From an uncultured Sphingomonas sp. (GTDB lineage Bacteria > Pseudomonadota > Alphaproteobacteria > Sphingomonadales > Sphingomonadaceae): 13,975 nt of DNA. Below the pieces are notes generated by a model, which did not search any database, was not told the origin of the DNA, and worked only from the letters and a program-made list of their open reading frames with translations. This document shows, piece after piece, positions 1 to 8,019 of this stretch. How positions within the stretch are numbered: the first letter of the stretch is position 1; the number at the start of each line of letters is the position of its first letter. The stretch covers positions 1-13,975 of the forward strand of contig NZ_CAKZHV010000038.1 in NCBI RefSeq assembly GCF_936927845.1, given 5' to 3'. The position numbers and the translations under genes were made by a program.

Positions 1-51
1 GTCAGGCTCATAACCTGAAGGTCGCTGGTTCAAATCCAGCCCCCGCAACCA
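1..51 (+). tRNA. Initiator tRNA-fMet (CAU), 3' portion, truncated by the window edge
   Basis: Only the anticodon arm onward is present. The anticodon stem TCAGG/CCTGA (2-6 with 14-18) closes the 7-nt loop CTCATAA, with anticodon CAT at 9-11. A 5-nt variable loop follows, then the T arm (stem 24-28/36-40, loop TTCAAAT), the acceptor 3' strand CCCCGCA (41-47), discriminator A48 and an encoded CCA (49-51). The CTCATAA loop, the GG/CC pairs next to it, and the A72-A73-CCA end match bacterial initiator tRNA rather than elongator Met or the lysidine-type Ile tRNA. Pair 29:41 is A:U instead of the usual G:C, a variation I recall from alphaproteobacterial initiators. The acceptor 5' strand and D arm are outside the window, so the diagnostic 1:72 mismatch cannot be checked. 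Confidence 0.9.
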
Positions 52-256
52 ACAACTACACACGCCGCCCCTCAGGGCAGCAGCGTCGCTTGTGAAAACG
101 CCGGGCACCAACCAGCTTCCGCGCAGGGTCGCGCACGCAACGTGCACGGCAGAGTCCGGTGACGCCTGCACTAACCACCAAAATCGGTACCACCCGATTG
201 CGCCGCTGACACGCGAAGCGCTTGCACAGCCTGGGCGCACGCGTCACGCTGTCACC
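52..256. other. Intergenic region between tRNA-fMet and the M28 peptidase
   Basis: About 205 bp with no convincing gene. A small GC hairpin (GCCC-CTCA-GGGC, 67-78) lies just after the tRNA and could help end its transcript, but it lacks a T tract. The reading frame of the downstream peptidase stays open back to a GTG at 92. The extra 55 codons encode no recognisable domain and sit ahead of a clean signal peptide, so they are treated as non-coding leader. I see no clear -35/-10 pair. Confidence 0.5.
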
Positions 257-1894
257 ATGACTCGTTTGCTCCCGCTCTCATTGCTGTTCCTTGCCCTTCC
301 GCTCGCAATCTCGGCCGCCCCCGCCGATCCTCGCGCGCCGATCCTGTCGCCCGCGCGGATCAAGGCCGATGTGCGAACGCTCAGCGCCGACGACTTCCAC
401 GGCCGCGGACCTACGCAGGCCGGCGAGCCGATCACGCTCGCTTTCCTCGCTCAGCGCTTCGCCGCGCTCGGGTTGAAGCCGGCAGGAACCAAGGGCTTTG
501 AGCAGAACGTGCCGCTGCTGCGCTGGACCCGCGAGGATGCGCGCTTCCAGCTCTCGCTCGGCGAGACGACCCGCGCGCTCAACCCCGGTGTCGAGATCGC
601 CGCGTCGTCGCGGATCGTCGGTGCGACCACGCTCGACCGCGCGCTCATCGTGTTCGTCGGCTATGGTGTGGTGGAACCCAAGCTCGGCTACGATCCCTAC
701 CAGGGTGTCGACGTGCGCGGCAAGGTCGTCGTCGCGCTCGCGGGCGATCCCGATGTCGAGGCGGGGCGCGATCTGGGCTTTGGCGGACGCGCGTCGAGTC
801 CGGCTGCGCGCACCAAATTGGCCGAGGCGCAGAAGCGCGGCGCCGCCGCCTTCTTCCAGATTCACGACACCTTCCCGTCGAGCTATCCCTGGCTCCAGCT
901 CGCCAACAGCGACGCGGTGCCGGGCTATGCGCTCGACACCGGCACGGTTCCGCCCGCCTTCGGTATCCGCGGCACGCTGCGGGGCGATATCGGCACCGCG
1001 ATGCTGCGCCAAGGCGGGCTCGATTACGCCGCGGCGAAGCGCGCCGCGCAGGCGGCGACCTTTCGCGCGGTCGAGCTGAAAGGCGTCACCTTCTCCGGCG
1101 AGGTGCGCACCAGCCTCGACCGCGCGACGAGCCACAATGTCGTCGGCGTGCTGCCGGGGACTGACCCGAAGGCGGGGAGCATCCTCTACGGCGCGCACTG
1201 GGACGCGTACGGCGAGAATGCGTTCGATCCGCCCGCCGACCGCATCCGCAACGGCGCGGTCGACAATGGCACCGGCACCGCGACACTGCTGGAGATCGCG
1301 CGCGCGTTCGCGAAGGCGCCGCGGCTGCGGCGGTCGGTCGTGTTCGCTTTATGGACCGCGGAGGAGAAGGGGCTGCTCGGCGCGAGCTGGTACGCCGATC
1401 ACCCCGCGCTGCCGCTCGCGACCACCGCGGCGCAGTTCAACCTCGACCCGCACGTCGTGCTCGGACGGACGCGCGACCTCGAACTGATCGGCGTCGGGTG
1501 CACGCCGCTGGAGGCCGACCTCGCGCGCGTGGCCGCGACACAGGGGCTGCGGGTTGTTCCCGAGGAGAATACCGAGGCGGGCTGGTATTATCGCTCCGAC
1601 CATTACGCGCTGGCGCAGAAGGGGGTGCCCGGCGTCTATTTCCGCGCCGGCCGGGATCTGGTCAACGGCGGCATGACGGCCGGCGAGCGCGAGCGTTCGC
1701 GCTACAATGCCGAATGCTATCACCAGACCTGCGACGAATTTAACGCCGACTGGGACATGACCGGCGCGGCGCAGGAAGGCAGTGTCGCCTATGCGCTCGG
1801 CCGCGAGATTGCGGGCGGCACGACCTGGCCGACGTGGAACGCGTCCGAACCGTTCCTCGCCGAGCGCGCCAAGAGCGACGCGGAGCGGCGCTGA
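257..1894 (+). CDS. Secreted M28-family zinc metallopeptidase with PA domain
   Basis: A predicted 545-residue exported aminopeptidase or carboxypeptidase that would release residues from peptides in the periplasm or outside the cell. Residues 1-21 form a signal peptide (MTRLLPLSLLFLALPLAISA, then Ala). Residues about 125-270 resemble a PA (protease-associated) insert (YGVVEPKLGYDPYQGVDVRG, then KVVVALAGDP). The M28 core follows, with the expected co-catalytic zinc set: H314 (GAHWD), D336 (GAVDNGTG), the E369-E370 pair (TAEEKGLLG), D397 (FNLDP) and H449 (SDHYAL). After D397 the chain reads P-H-V-V-L-G-R-T-R-D, whereas many relatives have NxDM there; the ligand Asp is kept. The ATG at 257 was chosen because it starts exactly at the signal peptide. 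The frame is open upstream and there is no strong Shine-Dalgarno sequence. The gene ends 4 bp from the convergent acylase gene. Substrate specificity cannot be read from the sequence. Confidence 0.9.
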   Translation: MTRLLPLSLLFLALPLAISAAPADPRAPILSPARIKADVRTLSADDFHGRGPTQAGEPITLAFLAQRFAALGLKPAGTKGFEQNVPLLRWTREDARFQLSLGETTRALNPGVEIAASSRIVGATTLDRALIVFVGYGVVEPKLGYDPYQGVDVRGKVVVALAGDPDVEAGRDLGFGGRASSPAARTKLAEAQKRGAAAFFQIHDTFPSSYPWLQLANSDAVPGYALDTGTVPPAFGIRGTLRGDIGTAMLRQGGLDYAAAKRAAQAATFRAVELKGVTFSGEVRTSLDRATSHNVVGVLPGTDPKAGSILYGAHWDAYGENAFDPPADRIRNGAVDNGTGTATLLEIARAFAKAPRLRRSVVFALWTAEEKGLLGASWYADHPALPLATTAAQFNLDPHVVLGRTRDLELIGVGCTPLEADLARVAATQGLRVVPEENTEAGWYYRSDHYALAQKGVPGVYFRAGRDLVNGGMTAGERERSRYNAECYHQTCDEFNADWDMTGAAQEGSVAYALGREIAGGTTWPTWNASEPFLAERAKSDAERR

Positions 1895-1898
1895 GGCG

Positions 1899-4079
1899 CT
1901 ACTCGCCCGGCCGGGAACGTCGCTCGATGTGGCCGGCGAGCTCGTCGGGGTAGAAATAGACCGGCCGCAACCGCCCACTCGCGTAGCGGTCGATCTGATC
2001 GGCGAAATGCGGTGAGGCGGGATCGCCGCTCTGCCCGCCCGCCATCACCGCGCTCGCCTTCACACGCGGGCCGAACTCGACCACCGCGACGAAGCTGTTG
2101 CCGCTCGTGCCGTAGTAGCGCTTGGTACCCGGCCACGTCTTCGCGCCGAACGAGGCGAGGCTACCCCATTGCGCCGAGGTGAAGGGCACCGGGGTCGAGG
2201 CGCGCGCGTCATCGAAATGCGGCTGGATCGCGTCGTCGAGCCGCTGGAACCGATTGATCGCGCGCCACGGCGTCCGCCAGTCGCCGAAATCGCGCGTGAG
2301 CCGCGCGACCGCGGCGTCCAGCGCGGCGAGCTTGGCCGCAGTGTCGACGCGCGAGGCGATATAATCGGGCACGTTGACGCGCTCGGCCTGCGCGAAGCTC
2401 CCCACCTCGCGCCACAGCTGGTCGCCCCAGAAGACCGCGAGGCTGGTCGCGACCGAATCATAGCCCCAGCGATGATCCCACTCCGCCAGTGTCGCGATCG
2501 GCGCCGCCAGCCGTGTGCGCTGCGCATTGCCCGCCGGCAACGCCCGCCACGCAGCAATGAGCCCCGGCAGCAACCGCGCGAAGGCGGGCAGGTAGGGATC
2601 ATAGGCCGCCGCGCGCAGCCGCTCGGCCGTCCAACCGCGCTTGCCGGCCAGCAGCAGGTCGGCGTGCTCCCCGCGCGCATTGCCGCCCACCTGATCCATG
2701 TAGCGCGGATAATCGCGTGCCTTGGGGCTGTCCGGCCCCGCCGCGCTCCACGGCCAGTCGTTGGTGTTGTGGACCCAGCCGACGCGCGGGTTGGCGACAC
2801 TCGGCAGGCTCGGCAGCGGGTGCAGACCCTTCCAGTCGGTCGCGGGATCGCTGCCGTCGACCGGACGTGTGTAGTCGAACCGGTCATCACGCACCGGCAT
2901 GAACTGCGGCATCAGGAACGCGATCTCGCCGCGGTCGTCGACGAACAACGTGTCGTTGGACGAGTTCGCCTTGCGCTCCGCGACCCTCAGATAATCGGCT
3001 AGGTTCGTCGCCTTGGTGCGCAGCCAGCTCTGCTCGAGCGCGGGAATCGGCCGCCACATCAGCGCCGTCGCGATCCAGCGCCCGTCCTTCGCCGCGACGA
3101 TCGGGCCGTGGTGAGTCCGCAAGGTGGTGAAGCGGCGCTCCCCCATGCCGCCGTCGGCGCGGCGGAACCGCACGGTGACACTTCGCTGCGCGAGCGGGCG
3201 CGTCTCCGCCCCGTAGCGATACGCCCAGCCACCCGCGCGCCGCATCACGCGTTCCGCGAACTGATCGACATTGTCGACGGTGGACGAGGTGTGCATCCAC
3301 CCGGCGTGCGCGTTGAACCCCTGATAGACGAAGAACTGCCCCCAGGTGCTGGCACCATAAGCGTTCAGCCCCGCGTCACTCGTTACCTGCGCCTCCGAGC
3401 GGAAGTAGAAACTGGTGTGCGGGTTGATCAGCAGCAGCGCGTGGCCATCGCGCGTCAGTTTCGGCGCGATTGCGATACCGTTCGATCCCGATGGCTCGCG
3501 CGGGATCGTGCCGCGCTCCTCGGGCGTCGGCGGGGTCGGCTGGGCGTAGAAGGTCTTGAGTTCGGAGAGCGAGATCCGTTCGATGTCGCCGCCGATACTG
3601 CCCTCGGTGAAGCTCAGCGCCATCCACGGCTCGAACCGCGTCAGCACCTTCGGTTTCGTCGCCGGGTGGGTCGCGAGATAGAAGTTCAGCCCGTCCGCCC
3701 ACGCCTGCATGAGCGTCCGCAGCCACGCGGGACTGGCGGCAAATTGGCGGCGCAACTCACCCTCGTCGACGAACAGGCGCCGACGCAGGTCGGCCCAGAT
3801 CGCCGCCTCTCCGTCCGCTTCCGCGGTGCGCCCCAGCGCGATCAGGTAATTGGCCTCGACGCGCGCGAAATCGTCCTCTGCCTGCGCGTAGCTCATGCCG
3901 AACACCGCGTCGGCGTCGCTGCGGCCATGGATGTGCGGGATATCCCAATCGTCGCGCGTGATCGTGACCTGCGCGGCCTGCGATCGCCAGCGCGCCACCT
4001 CCGGGTCGGGCGCGGCCGCCACCGTTGCCAGGGCGGCGAGAAGCAGCGGATTGCGCGCGCGGCGAAGGAGCCTATCCAT
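1899..4079 (-). CDS. Penicillin acylase-family Ntn hydrolase (S45-type, possible AHL or penicillin acylase)
   Basis: A 726-residue precursor of a periplasmic heterodimeric amidase that hydrolyses an acyl-amide bond (penicillins, N-acyl-homoserine lactones or related compounds). Residues 1-23 are a signal peptide (arginine-rich start, LLLAALATVAAA core). The N-terminal half carries the family block ITRDDWDIPHIHG and GMSYAQAEDDF (about 39-71). The self-cleavage site is visible as EPSG/SNGIAIAP. Gly198-Ser199 is the expected spacer/beta-chain junction, and Ser199 would be both N-terminus and nucleophile. Other family blocks follow: INPHTSF just after the nucleophile, HTSSTVDNVDQF, WVHNTND, and the C-terminal GNSFVAVVEFG and AGGQSGDPASPHF. 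Length is close to the usual 730-850. The start is the only good ATG ahead of the signal peptide; its ribosome-binding site is weak. The gene is divergent from the amidohydrolase and convergent with the peptidase. Quorum-quenching activity is possible but cannot be told from penicillin acylase activity by sequence alone. Confidence 0.88.
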   Translation of the reverse strand: MDRLLRRARNPLLLAALATVAAAPDPEVARWRSQAAQVTITRDDWDIPHIHGRSDADAVFGMSYAQAEDDFARVEANYLIALGRTAEADGEAAIWADLRRRLFVDEGELRRQFAASPAWLRTLMQAWADGLNFYLATHPATKPKVLTRFEPWMALSFTEGSIGGDIERISLSELKTFYAQPTPPTPEERGTIPREPSGSNGIAIAPKLTRDGHALLLINPHTSFYFRSEAQVTSDAGLNAYGASTWGQFFVYQGFNAHAGWMHTSSTVDNVDQFAERVMRRAGGWAYRYGAETRPLAQRSVTVRFRRADGGMGERRFTTLRTHHGPIVAAKDGRWIATALMWRPIPALEQSWLRTKATNLADYLRVAERKANSSNDTLFVDDRGEIAFLMPQFMPVRDDRFDYTRPVDGSDPATDWKGLHPLPSLPSVANPRVGWVHNTNDWPWSAAGPDSPKARDYPRYMDQVGGNARGEHADLLLAGKRGWTAERLRAAAYDPYLPAFARLLPGLIAAWRALPAGNAQRTRLAAPIATLAEWDHRWGYDSVATSLAVFWGDQLWREVGSFAQAERVNVPDYIASRVDTAAKLAALDAAVARLTRDFGDWRTPWRAINRFQRLDDAIQPHFDDARASTPVPFTSAQWGSLASFGAKTWPGTKRYYGTSGNSFVAVVEFGPRVKASAVMAGGQSGDPASPHFADQIDRYASGRLRPVYFYPDELAGHIERRSRPGE

Positions 4080-4100
4080 GACGCACGGTCTAGGACGGGG

Positions 4101-4108
4101 AAGAGGCG
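4101..4108 (+). promoter_or_regulatory. Shine-Dalgarno region that favours the second ATG of the amidohydrolase
   Basis: The purine run GGGGAAGAGG ends at 4106. The first in-frame ATG (4109) is only 2 nt away, too close for efficient initiation. The second (4115) is 8 nt away, which is normal spacing, and begins directly with the signal peptide MRWLLIAATLLLGG. The start at 4115 is therefore preferred. Confidence 0.5.
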
Positions 4109-4114
4109 ATGACC

Positions 4115-5395
4115 ATGCGCTGGCTGTTGATCGCGGCGACGTTGCTGCTGGGCGGCGCGACGCTGCCGCCCGCCGACCCTGTGCCGCTGGCCGACCCCGC
4201 GCCGCTGCTGCTGCGCCCCGCCGGCGTGTTCGACGGGGTGGACGGGCAGGTCCACGCCGGCTGGCAGGTGCTGGTACGCGGCGATCGGATCGCGGCGGTC
4301 GGCCCCGCGCTGGCGATGCCCCCGGGTGCGCGCGTCATCGATCTCGCGGGCGCCACGCTGATGCCCGGCATGATCGAGGGGCACGGCCACCTGTTCCTCC
4401 ACCCCTATGATGAGGCGTCGTGGGATGATCAGGTGTTGCACGAACCGCTCGCGCTGCGCACCGCGCGTGCGGTGGCGAACGCCCGCGCGACGCTGCGCGC
4501 CGGCTTCACCAGCGAGCGCGATCTCGGCACCGAGGGTGCGGGCTACGCCGATGTCGGATTGAAGCAGGCGATCGACCAGGGGATCGTCGAGGGCCCGCGG
4601 CTGAGCGTCGCGACGCGCGCGATCGTCGCACTCGGCGCGTATGGCCCGAAAGGATTCGAGCCCGGCGTCGCGATCCCGCAAGGAGCGGAGGAAGTGTCGG
4701 GACCCGAGCAGATGGTCGCTGCGGTCCGCCGGCAGATTGCGGCGGGCGCGGACTGGATCAAGCTCTACGCCGATTATCGCTGGCGCAGCGGCGAGGACGC
4801 GCGCGCCACGCTGAGCCTGCAGGAGATGGAGGCAGCGGTCGCCGCCGCGCACGACGCCGGGCGCCCGGTCGCGGTCCACGCGTCGACCGCGGAGGGGATG
4901 CGCCGCGCAGTCGAGGCGGGCGTCGACACGATCGAGCACGGTTATGGCGGGACGCCCGCGATCTTCGCCGGCATGGCGGCGAAGCGCATCGCCTTGTGCC
5001 CGACACTCGCCGCCGCGGACGCGAGTGCGCGCTACCGCGGCTGGACCGGTGCGGAGCCCGCGCCGCCCGCGGTCCGTGCCGCGCGCGAGAGCTTTCGCGC
5101 AGCGCGCGCGGCGGGCGTGCCGATCTGCATGGGCGGCGACGTCGGCGTCTACGCGCACGGCGACAACGCGCGCGAGATGGTGCTGATGGCAGCGGCGGGC
5201 ATGACGCCGGCGCAGGTGCTGATCGCCGCCACCTCGGGCAATGCGCGCTGGATGCGGGTCGGTGATCGTCTGGGCGCGGTGAAATCGGGGCTGCTCGCCG
5301 ATCTGGTCGCGGTCGCGGGCGATCCGACCACGAACGTCGCCGCGGTCCGCGCCGTCCGGCTGGTCATCAAGAATGGTGCCGTCGTCGCGCCGTGA
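4115..5395 (+). CDS. Secreted metal-dependent amidohydrolase (imidazolonepropionase/prolidase-like)
   Basis: A 426-residue TIM-barrel amidohydrolase, probably a periplasmic dipeptidase or related hydrolase. A short signal peptide (1-about 20) is followed by the small beta-sandwich segment typical of these enzymes (RPAGVFDGVDGQ, then VLVRGDRIAAVG). The metal site is complete: H90 and H92 (EGHGHLF), K216 (ADWIKLYAD), H255 (VAVHAST), H275 (IEHGYGG) and D342 (MGGDVGV). A His-x-His, Lys, His, His, Asp set is known for the binuclear Xaa-Pro/Xaa-Arg dipeptidase branch of the amidohydrolase superfamily, where the Lys may be carboxylated. The C-terminus closes the sandwich (GLLADLVAVAGDPTTNV and VRLVIKNGAVV). 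The gene is divergent from the acylase with about 35 bp between starts and convergent with katG. Co-location with two other exported amide-bond hydrolases suggests peptide or amide scavenging. The substrate is unknown. Confidence 0.88.
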   Translation: MRWLLIAATLLLGGATLPPADPVPLADPAPLLLRPAGVFDGVDGQVHAGWQVLVRGDRIAAVGPALAMPPGARVIDLAGATLMPGMIEGHGHLFLHPYDEASWDDQVLHEPLALRTARAVANARATLRAGFTSERDLGTEGAGYADVGLKQAIDQGIVEGPRLSVATRAIVALGAYGPKGFEPGVAIPQGAEEVSGPEQMVAAVRRQIAAGADWIKLYADYRWRSGEDARATLSLQEMEAAVAAAHDAGRPVAVHASTAEGMRRAVEAGVDTIEHGYGGTPAIFAGMAAKRIALCPTLAAADASARYRGWTGAEPAPPAVRAARESFRAARAAGVPICMGGDVGVYAHGDNAREMVLMAAAGMTPAQVLIAATSGNARWMRVGDRLGAVKSGLLADLVAVAGDPTTNVAAVRAVRLVIKNGAVVAP

Positions 5396-5396
5396 A

Positions 5397-5427
5397 GGGT
5401 GGCCGCGCGGTGTTCGCCCGGCCACCC
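5397..5427. terminator. Bidirectional hairpin terminator between the amidohydrolase and katG
   Basis: A perfect 9-bp stem, GGGTGGCCG (5397-5405) with CGGCCACCC (5419-5427), encloses a 13-nt loop. It lies in the 42-bp gap between the two convergent stop codons. The stem is very GC-rich, but neither side has a real T tract (GCTTCAC follows on the plus strand), so it may need help or act as an RNA 3'-end barrier. Confidence 0.6.
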
Positions 5428-5437
5428 GCTTCACGCG

Positions 5438-7711
5438 TTACTGATGCGTGTCGTACCGATCCGCCATCATCACCTTGTTCCACACGCGTACGAAATCGCG
5501 CACGAACCGCGCCTCGCCGGTCGAGGCGGCATAGACTTCGCTGATCGCGCGCAATTGCGAGTTCGCACCGAAGATCAGGTCGAGCCGGGACGCGGTATAG
5601 CGCTGTTCGCCGCTGTTGCGGTCACGAAGCACGAAGCCGTGCCCCGCCTCGTCGGTCTTCGACCAGTCATAGTCCATGCTGGTGACGACGGTGAAGAAAT
5701 CGTTCGACAGCGTGCCGACCCGGTCGGTCAGGACGCCGGTGTCCGAACCGTCCCAATTGGCGCCCAGTGTGCGCAGCCCCGCGGTCAGCACCGCCCATTC
5801 GGGTGCGCTCAAGCCGAGCAGGTTGGCGCGATCGAGGAACATCTGCTCGGGTGCGAGCTTGCCCCCGGTCACGTCCTCGAACCGGTCGTCGACGTAGTTG
5901 CGGAAACCGTCGACCATCGGGCGCAGCCATTCGAAGCTGTCGGCGTCGGTGCGGTCGTCGGTGGTGTCCATCCGCCCGGGGGTGAACGGCACCTCGACCG
6001 CGTGGCCGCCGTCCGCCGCCGCACGCTCCACCGCCGCGCAGCCGCCGAGCACGATCAGGTCGGCGAGCGAGACGCGCTTGCCGCCGGTGGCCTTGGCGTT
6101 GAAGTCGTCGCCGATCGCGCGCAGCCGCTCGATCACGGGCATCGCGCGCTGGTTGACCGCCCAGTCCTTCTGCGGGGCGAGCGCGATGCGCGCGCCGTTC
6201 GCGCCGCCGCGCTTGTCGGTGTCGCGGTAGGTGGAGGCCGCCGAGAAGGCGGTGAAGACGAGGTCCGACACCGACACGCCGCTGCCCAGGATCGCCTGCT
6301 TCAACCGTTCAATGTCGCCCGCATCGATCAGCGGGTGATCGACCGGCGGGATCGGATCCTGCCACAGCAGATCGTCCTCGATCGTCCGCTCCTCGCCGAG
6401 GTAGCGTTCCTTCGGCCCCATGTCGCGGTGCGTCAGCTTGTACCACGCTTTCGAGAATTGCAGCGTGAAATAGTCGAAATCGGCCAGGAACCGCTCGCAG
6501 ATCGGGCGGTAGACGGGGTCGTCCTTGAGCGCGATGTCGCTCGTCATCATCATCAGCGGGTGCGTCTTGCCGGGCACGTGCGCGTCGGGGGTGCGCGGCG
6601 CGTCCGGGTCCTTGGGCGTCCATTGCAGCGCGCCCGCGGGACTCTTTGTCTGCTGCCACTCGTATTTGAACAGGTTCTCGAGGTAGCTGTTATCCCAGGT
6701 CGTCGGATTGGGAGTCCAACTGCCCTCGATGCCGTTGGTCATCGTGTTCTCGGCATTGCCTTGGCCCTGCGGGTTGTGCCAGCCGAGGCCCATCTGCTCG
6801 ATCGGCGCCATCTCGGGCGGCGCGCCGATGCGGTCGGGCGCGACCATGCCGTGGCTTTTGCCGAAGGCATGCCCGCCCGCGATCAGCGCCACCGTTTCCT
6901 CGTCGTTCATCGCCATCCGCGTGAAGGCGATGCGAATGTCGCGTGCCGATTCAAGCGGGTCGCCGCTCTTGTTCGGGCCTTCGGGATCGACGTAGATGAT
7001 TGCCTGATTGGTCGCGGCGAGCGGTTGTTCGAGGTCGTAATCGGCGTCGCCATTCTCACCGCGCCAGCGCTTCGAGCGGTCGGTCATCTTGTCGAAGGAT
7101 TCAACCGTGGACATGTTGACGTATTCGGGACCCCAATAGGTCGCGTCGTCCGCCTCCCACGCGTCGTGCCGGCCGCCGGCATAGCCGTAGGTCGGGAAGT
7201 TCATGATCTCGAGCGCGCAATTGCCGACCAGCACCATCAGGTCGCCCCACGACAGCGCGTCGCCATATTTCTGCTTGATCGGCCAGATCAGCCGGCGCGA
7301 CTTGTCGGTGTTGCCATTGTCCCACCAGCTGTCGATCGGCGCGAACCGCTGCATCGCCTCGCCCGCCCCGCCGCGCCCGTCGGCGATGCGATAGGTGCCG
7401 GCGGCGTGCCACGCCATCCGGATCATCTGCGGTCCGTAATTGCCGTAATCGGACGGCCACCACGACACCGAGGTCTGCAGAAACTGCTTGATCTCCGCCT
7501 TCAGCGCCTGGAGGTCGATCGCCTCGAACGCGGCCTTGTAGTCGAAATCCTCGCCCAGCGGATTGGCGCACGGACCGTTGCGGTGGAGCTGCTCGACCCG
7601 CAGGCGATTGGGATACCAGTCCTGCAGCGTCGGCTTGCTGCCGAACGCGCCGCCCAACCGGTCGCCACCGAACGGGCACTTGCCCGCGAGTACGTCCTTA
7701 TAGTCTTCCAT
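5438..7711 (-). CDS. katG: Catalase-peroxidase KatG (HPI)
   Basis: A 757-residue cytoplasmic bifunctional haem enzyme that destroys H2O2 as catalase and peroxidase. The N-terminal active domain has the distal triad R98, W101 and H102 (MIRMAWHAAGTYR). It also has the cross-linked Trp-Tyr-Met adduct needed for catalase activity: W101, Y240 (IIYVDPEGP) and M266 (FTRMAMNDEE). Proximal residues are H281 (GGHAFGKSHG), W332 (EGSWTPNPTTW) and D392 (MTSDIAL). The second half is the usual degenerate haem-free duplicate (WQDPIPPVDHPL, then KRGGANGARIAL). The position equivalent to M. tuberculosis S315 is Asn (N326, TNGIEG). Two ATGs are adjacent (7714 and 7711). AAGGA lies 3 nt from the first and 6 nt from the second, so 7711 is preferred. 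The gene is divergent from the receptor gene. No oxyR neighbour or clear OxyR site is seen. Confidence 0.97.
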   Translation of the reverse strand: MEDYKDVLAGKCPFGGDRLGGAFGSKPTLQDWYPNRLRVEQLHRNGPCANPLGEDFDYKAAFEAIDLQALKAEIKQFLQTSVSWWPSDYGNYGPQMIRMAWHAAGTYRIADGRGGAGEAMQRFAPIDSWWDNGNTDKSRRLIWPIKQKYGDALSWGDLMVLVGNCALEIMNFPTYGYAGGRHDAWEADDATYWGPEYVNMSTVESFDKMTDRSKRWRGENGDADYDLEQPLAATNQAIIYVDPEGPNKSGDPLESARDIRIAFTRMAMNDEETVALIAGGHAFGKSHGMVAPDRIGAPPEMAPIEQMGLGWHNPQGQGNAENTMTNGIEGSWTPNPTTWDNSYLENLFKYEWQQTKSPAGALQWTPKDPDAPRTPDAHVPGKTHPLMMMTSDIALKDDPVYRPICERFLADFDYFTLQFSKAWYKLTHRDMGPKERYLGEERTIEDDLLWQDPIPPVDHPLIDAGDIERLKQAILGSGVSVSDLVFTAFSAASTYRDTDKRGGANGARIALAPQKDWAVNQRAMPVIERLRAIGDDFNAKATGGKRVSLADLIVLGGCAAVERAAADGGHAVEVPFTPGRMDTTDDRTDADSFEWLRPMVDGFRNYVDDRFEDVTGGKLAPEQMFLDRANLLGLSAPEWAVLTAGLRTLGANWDGSDTGVLTDRVGTLSNDFFTVVTSMDYDWSKTDEAGHGFVLRDRNSGEQRYTASRLDLIFGANSQLRAISEVYAASTGEARFVRDFVRVWNKVMMADRYDTHQ

Positions 7712-7782
7712 CATTGATCCTTGTTAGGCGCACGGTCCGCCCCGGCTATAAAGCCGCGATGGCGTTCGCGGTTGCGTCCGAC

Positions 7783-7811
7783 CACGCGCTCGCGTGATTG
7801 TTCGCGCACAA
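7783..7811. promoter_or_regulatory. Two abutting dyad-symmetric elements, candidate operators
   Basis: CACGCG-CT-CGCGTG (7783-7796) is a perfect 6-bp inverted repeat. One base later comes TTGTTCGCGCACAA (7798-7811), a 14-bp near-palindrome with a single mismatched pair around a CGCG core. They lie roughly 70-100 bp upstream of katG and over 200 bp upstream of the receptor start, so katG is the more likely target. No known regulator motif was recognised. Confidence 0.35.
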
Positions 7812-8013
7812 CTCGGCGCGTTCGGGCATCGCTCCATCGGATCGAGACAGGCGCGCGTGAGGCGCGACAAGTGACGGGCTGACGTTGCGGCCATCATCAA
7901 TCGTCGTTCAAGATGATGAGAAGATGAAATGACGAAGTTGTTGACTGTCTTTGTAGTGTAATCGCCAAGTATTGAACGCAGTCTATCGCGCGCCCAACGC
8001 CAGCAAGGCGGTC

Positions 8014-8019
8014 AAGGGG
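8014..8019 (+). promoter_or_regulatory. Shine-Dalgarno sequence setting the receptor start at 8026
   Basis: AAGGGG (8014-8019) directly abuts an ATG at 8020, leaving no spacing. It lies 6 nt before the ATG at 8026, the usual distance. The protein from 8026 begins with a clean signal peptide, so 8026 is preferred over 8020 and over the upstream TTG at 7972. Confidence 0.55.

Noticed and set aside
92..256. 55-codon N-terminal extension of the M28 peptidase from a GTG
   Set aside because: It would bury the signal peptide that starts cleanly at 257, and the extension has no domain-like content.
1906..1915. CCCGGCCGGG palindrome at the peptidase/acylase junction as a terminator
   Set aside because: It has no loop and no T tract, and lies inside the acylase coding end. 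It is a simple 10-bp palindrome expected in GC-rich DNA.
3893..5434. 513-codon minus-strand ORF antisense to the amidohydrolase
   Set aside because: An Arg/His-rich shadow of a gene with a complete metal-binding residue set. It has no signal, motif or ribosome-binding site of its own.
5399..7717. 772-codon plus-strand ORF lying antisense to katG
   Set aside because: GC-rich codon bias keeps the antisense frame open. The translation is His/Arg/Val-rich with no domain, while the opposite strand encodes an unmistakable KatG.
7941..7975. TTGACT at 7941 as a full sigma-70 promoter for the receptor
   Set aside because: No acceptable -10 hexamer lies 16-18 bp downstream (GCCAAG region). TATTGA is 23 bp away, so only the -35-like element is noted.
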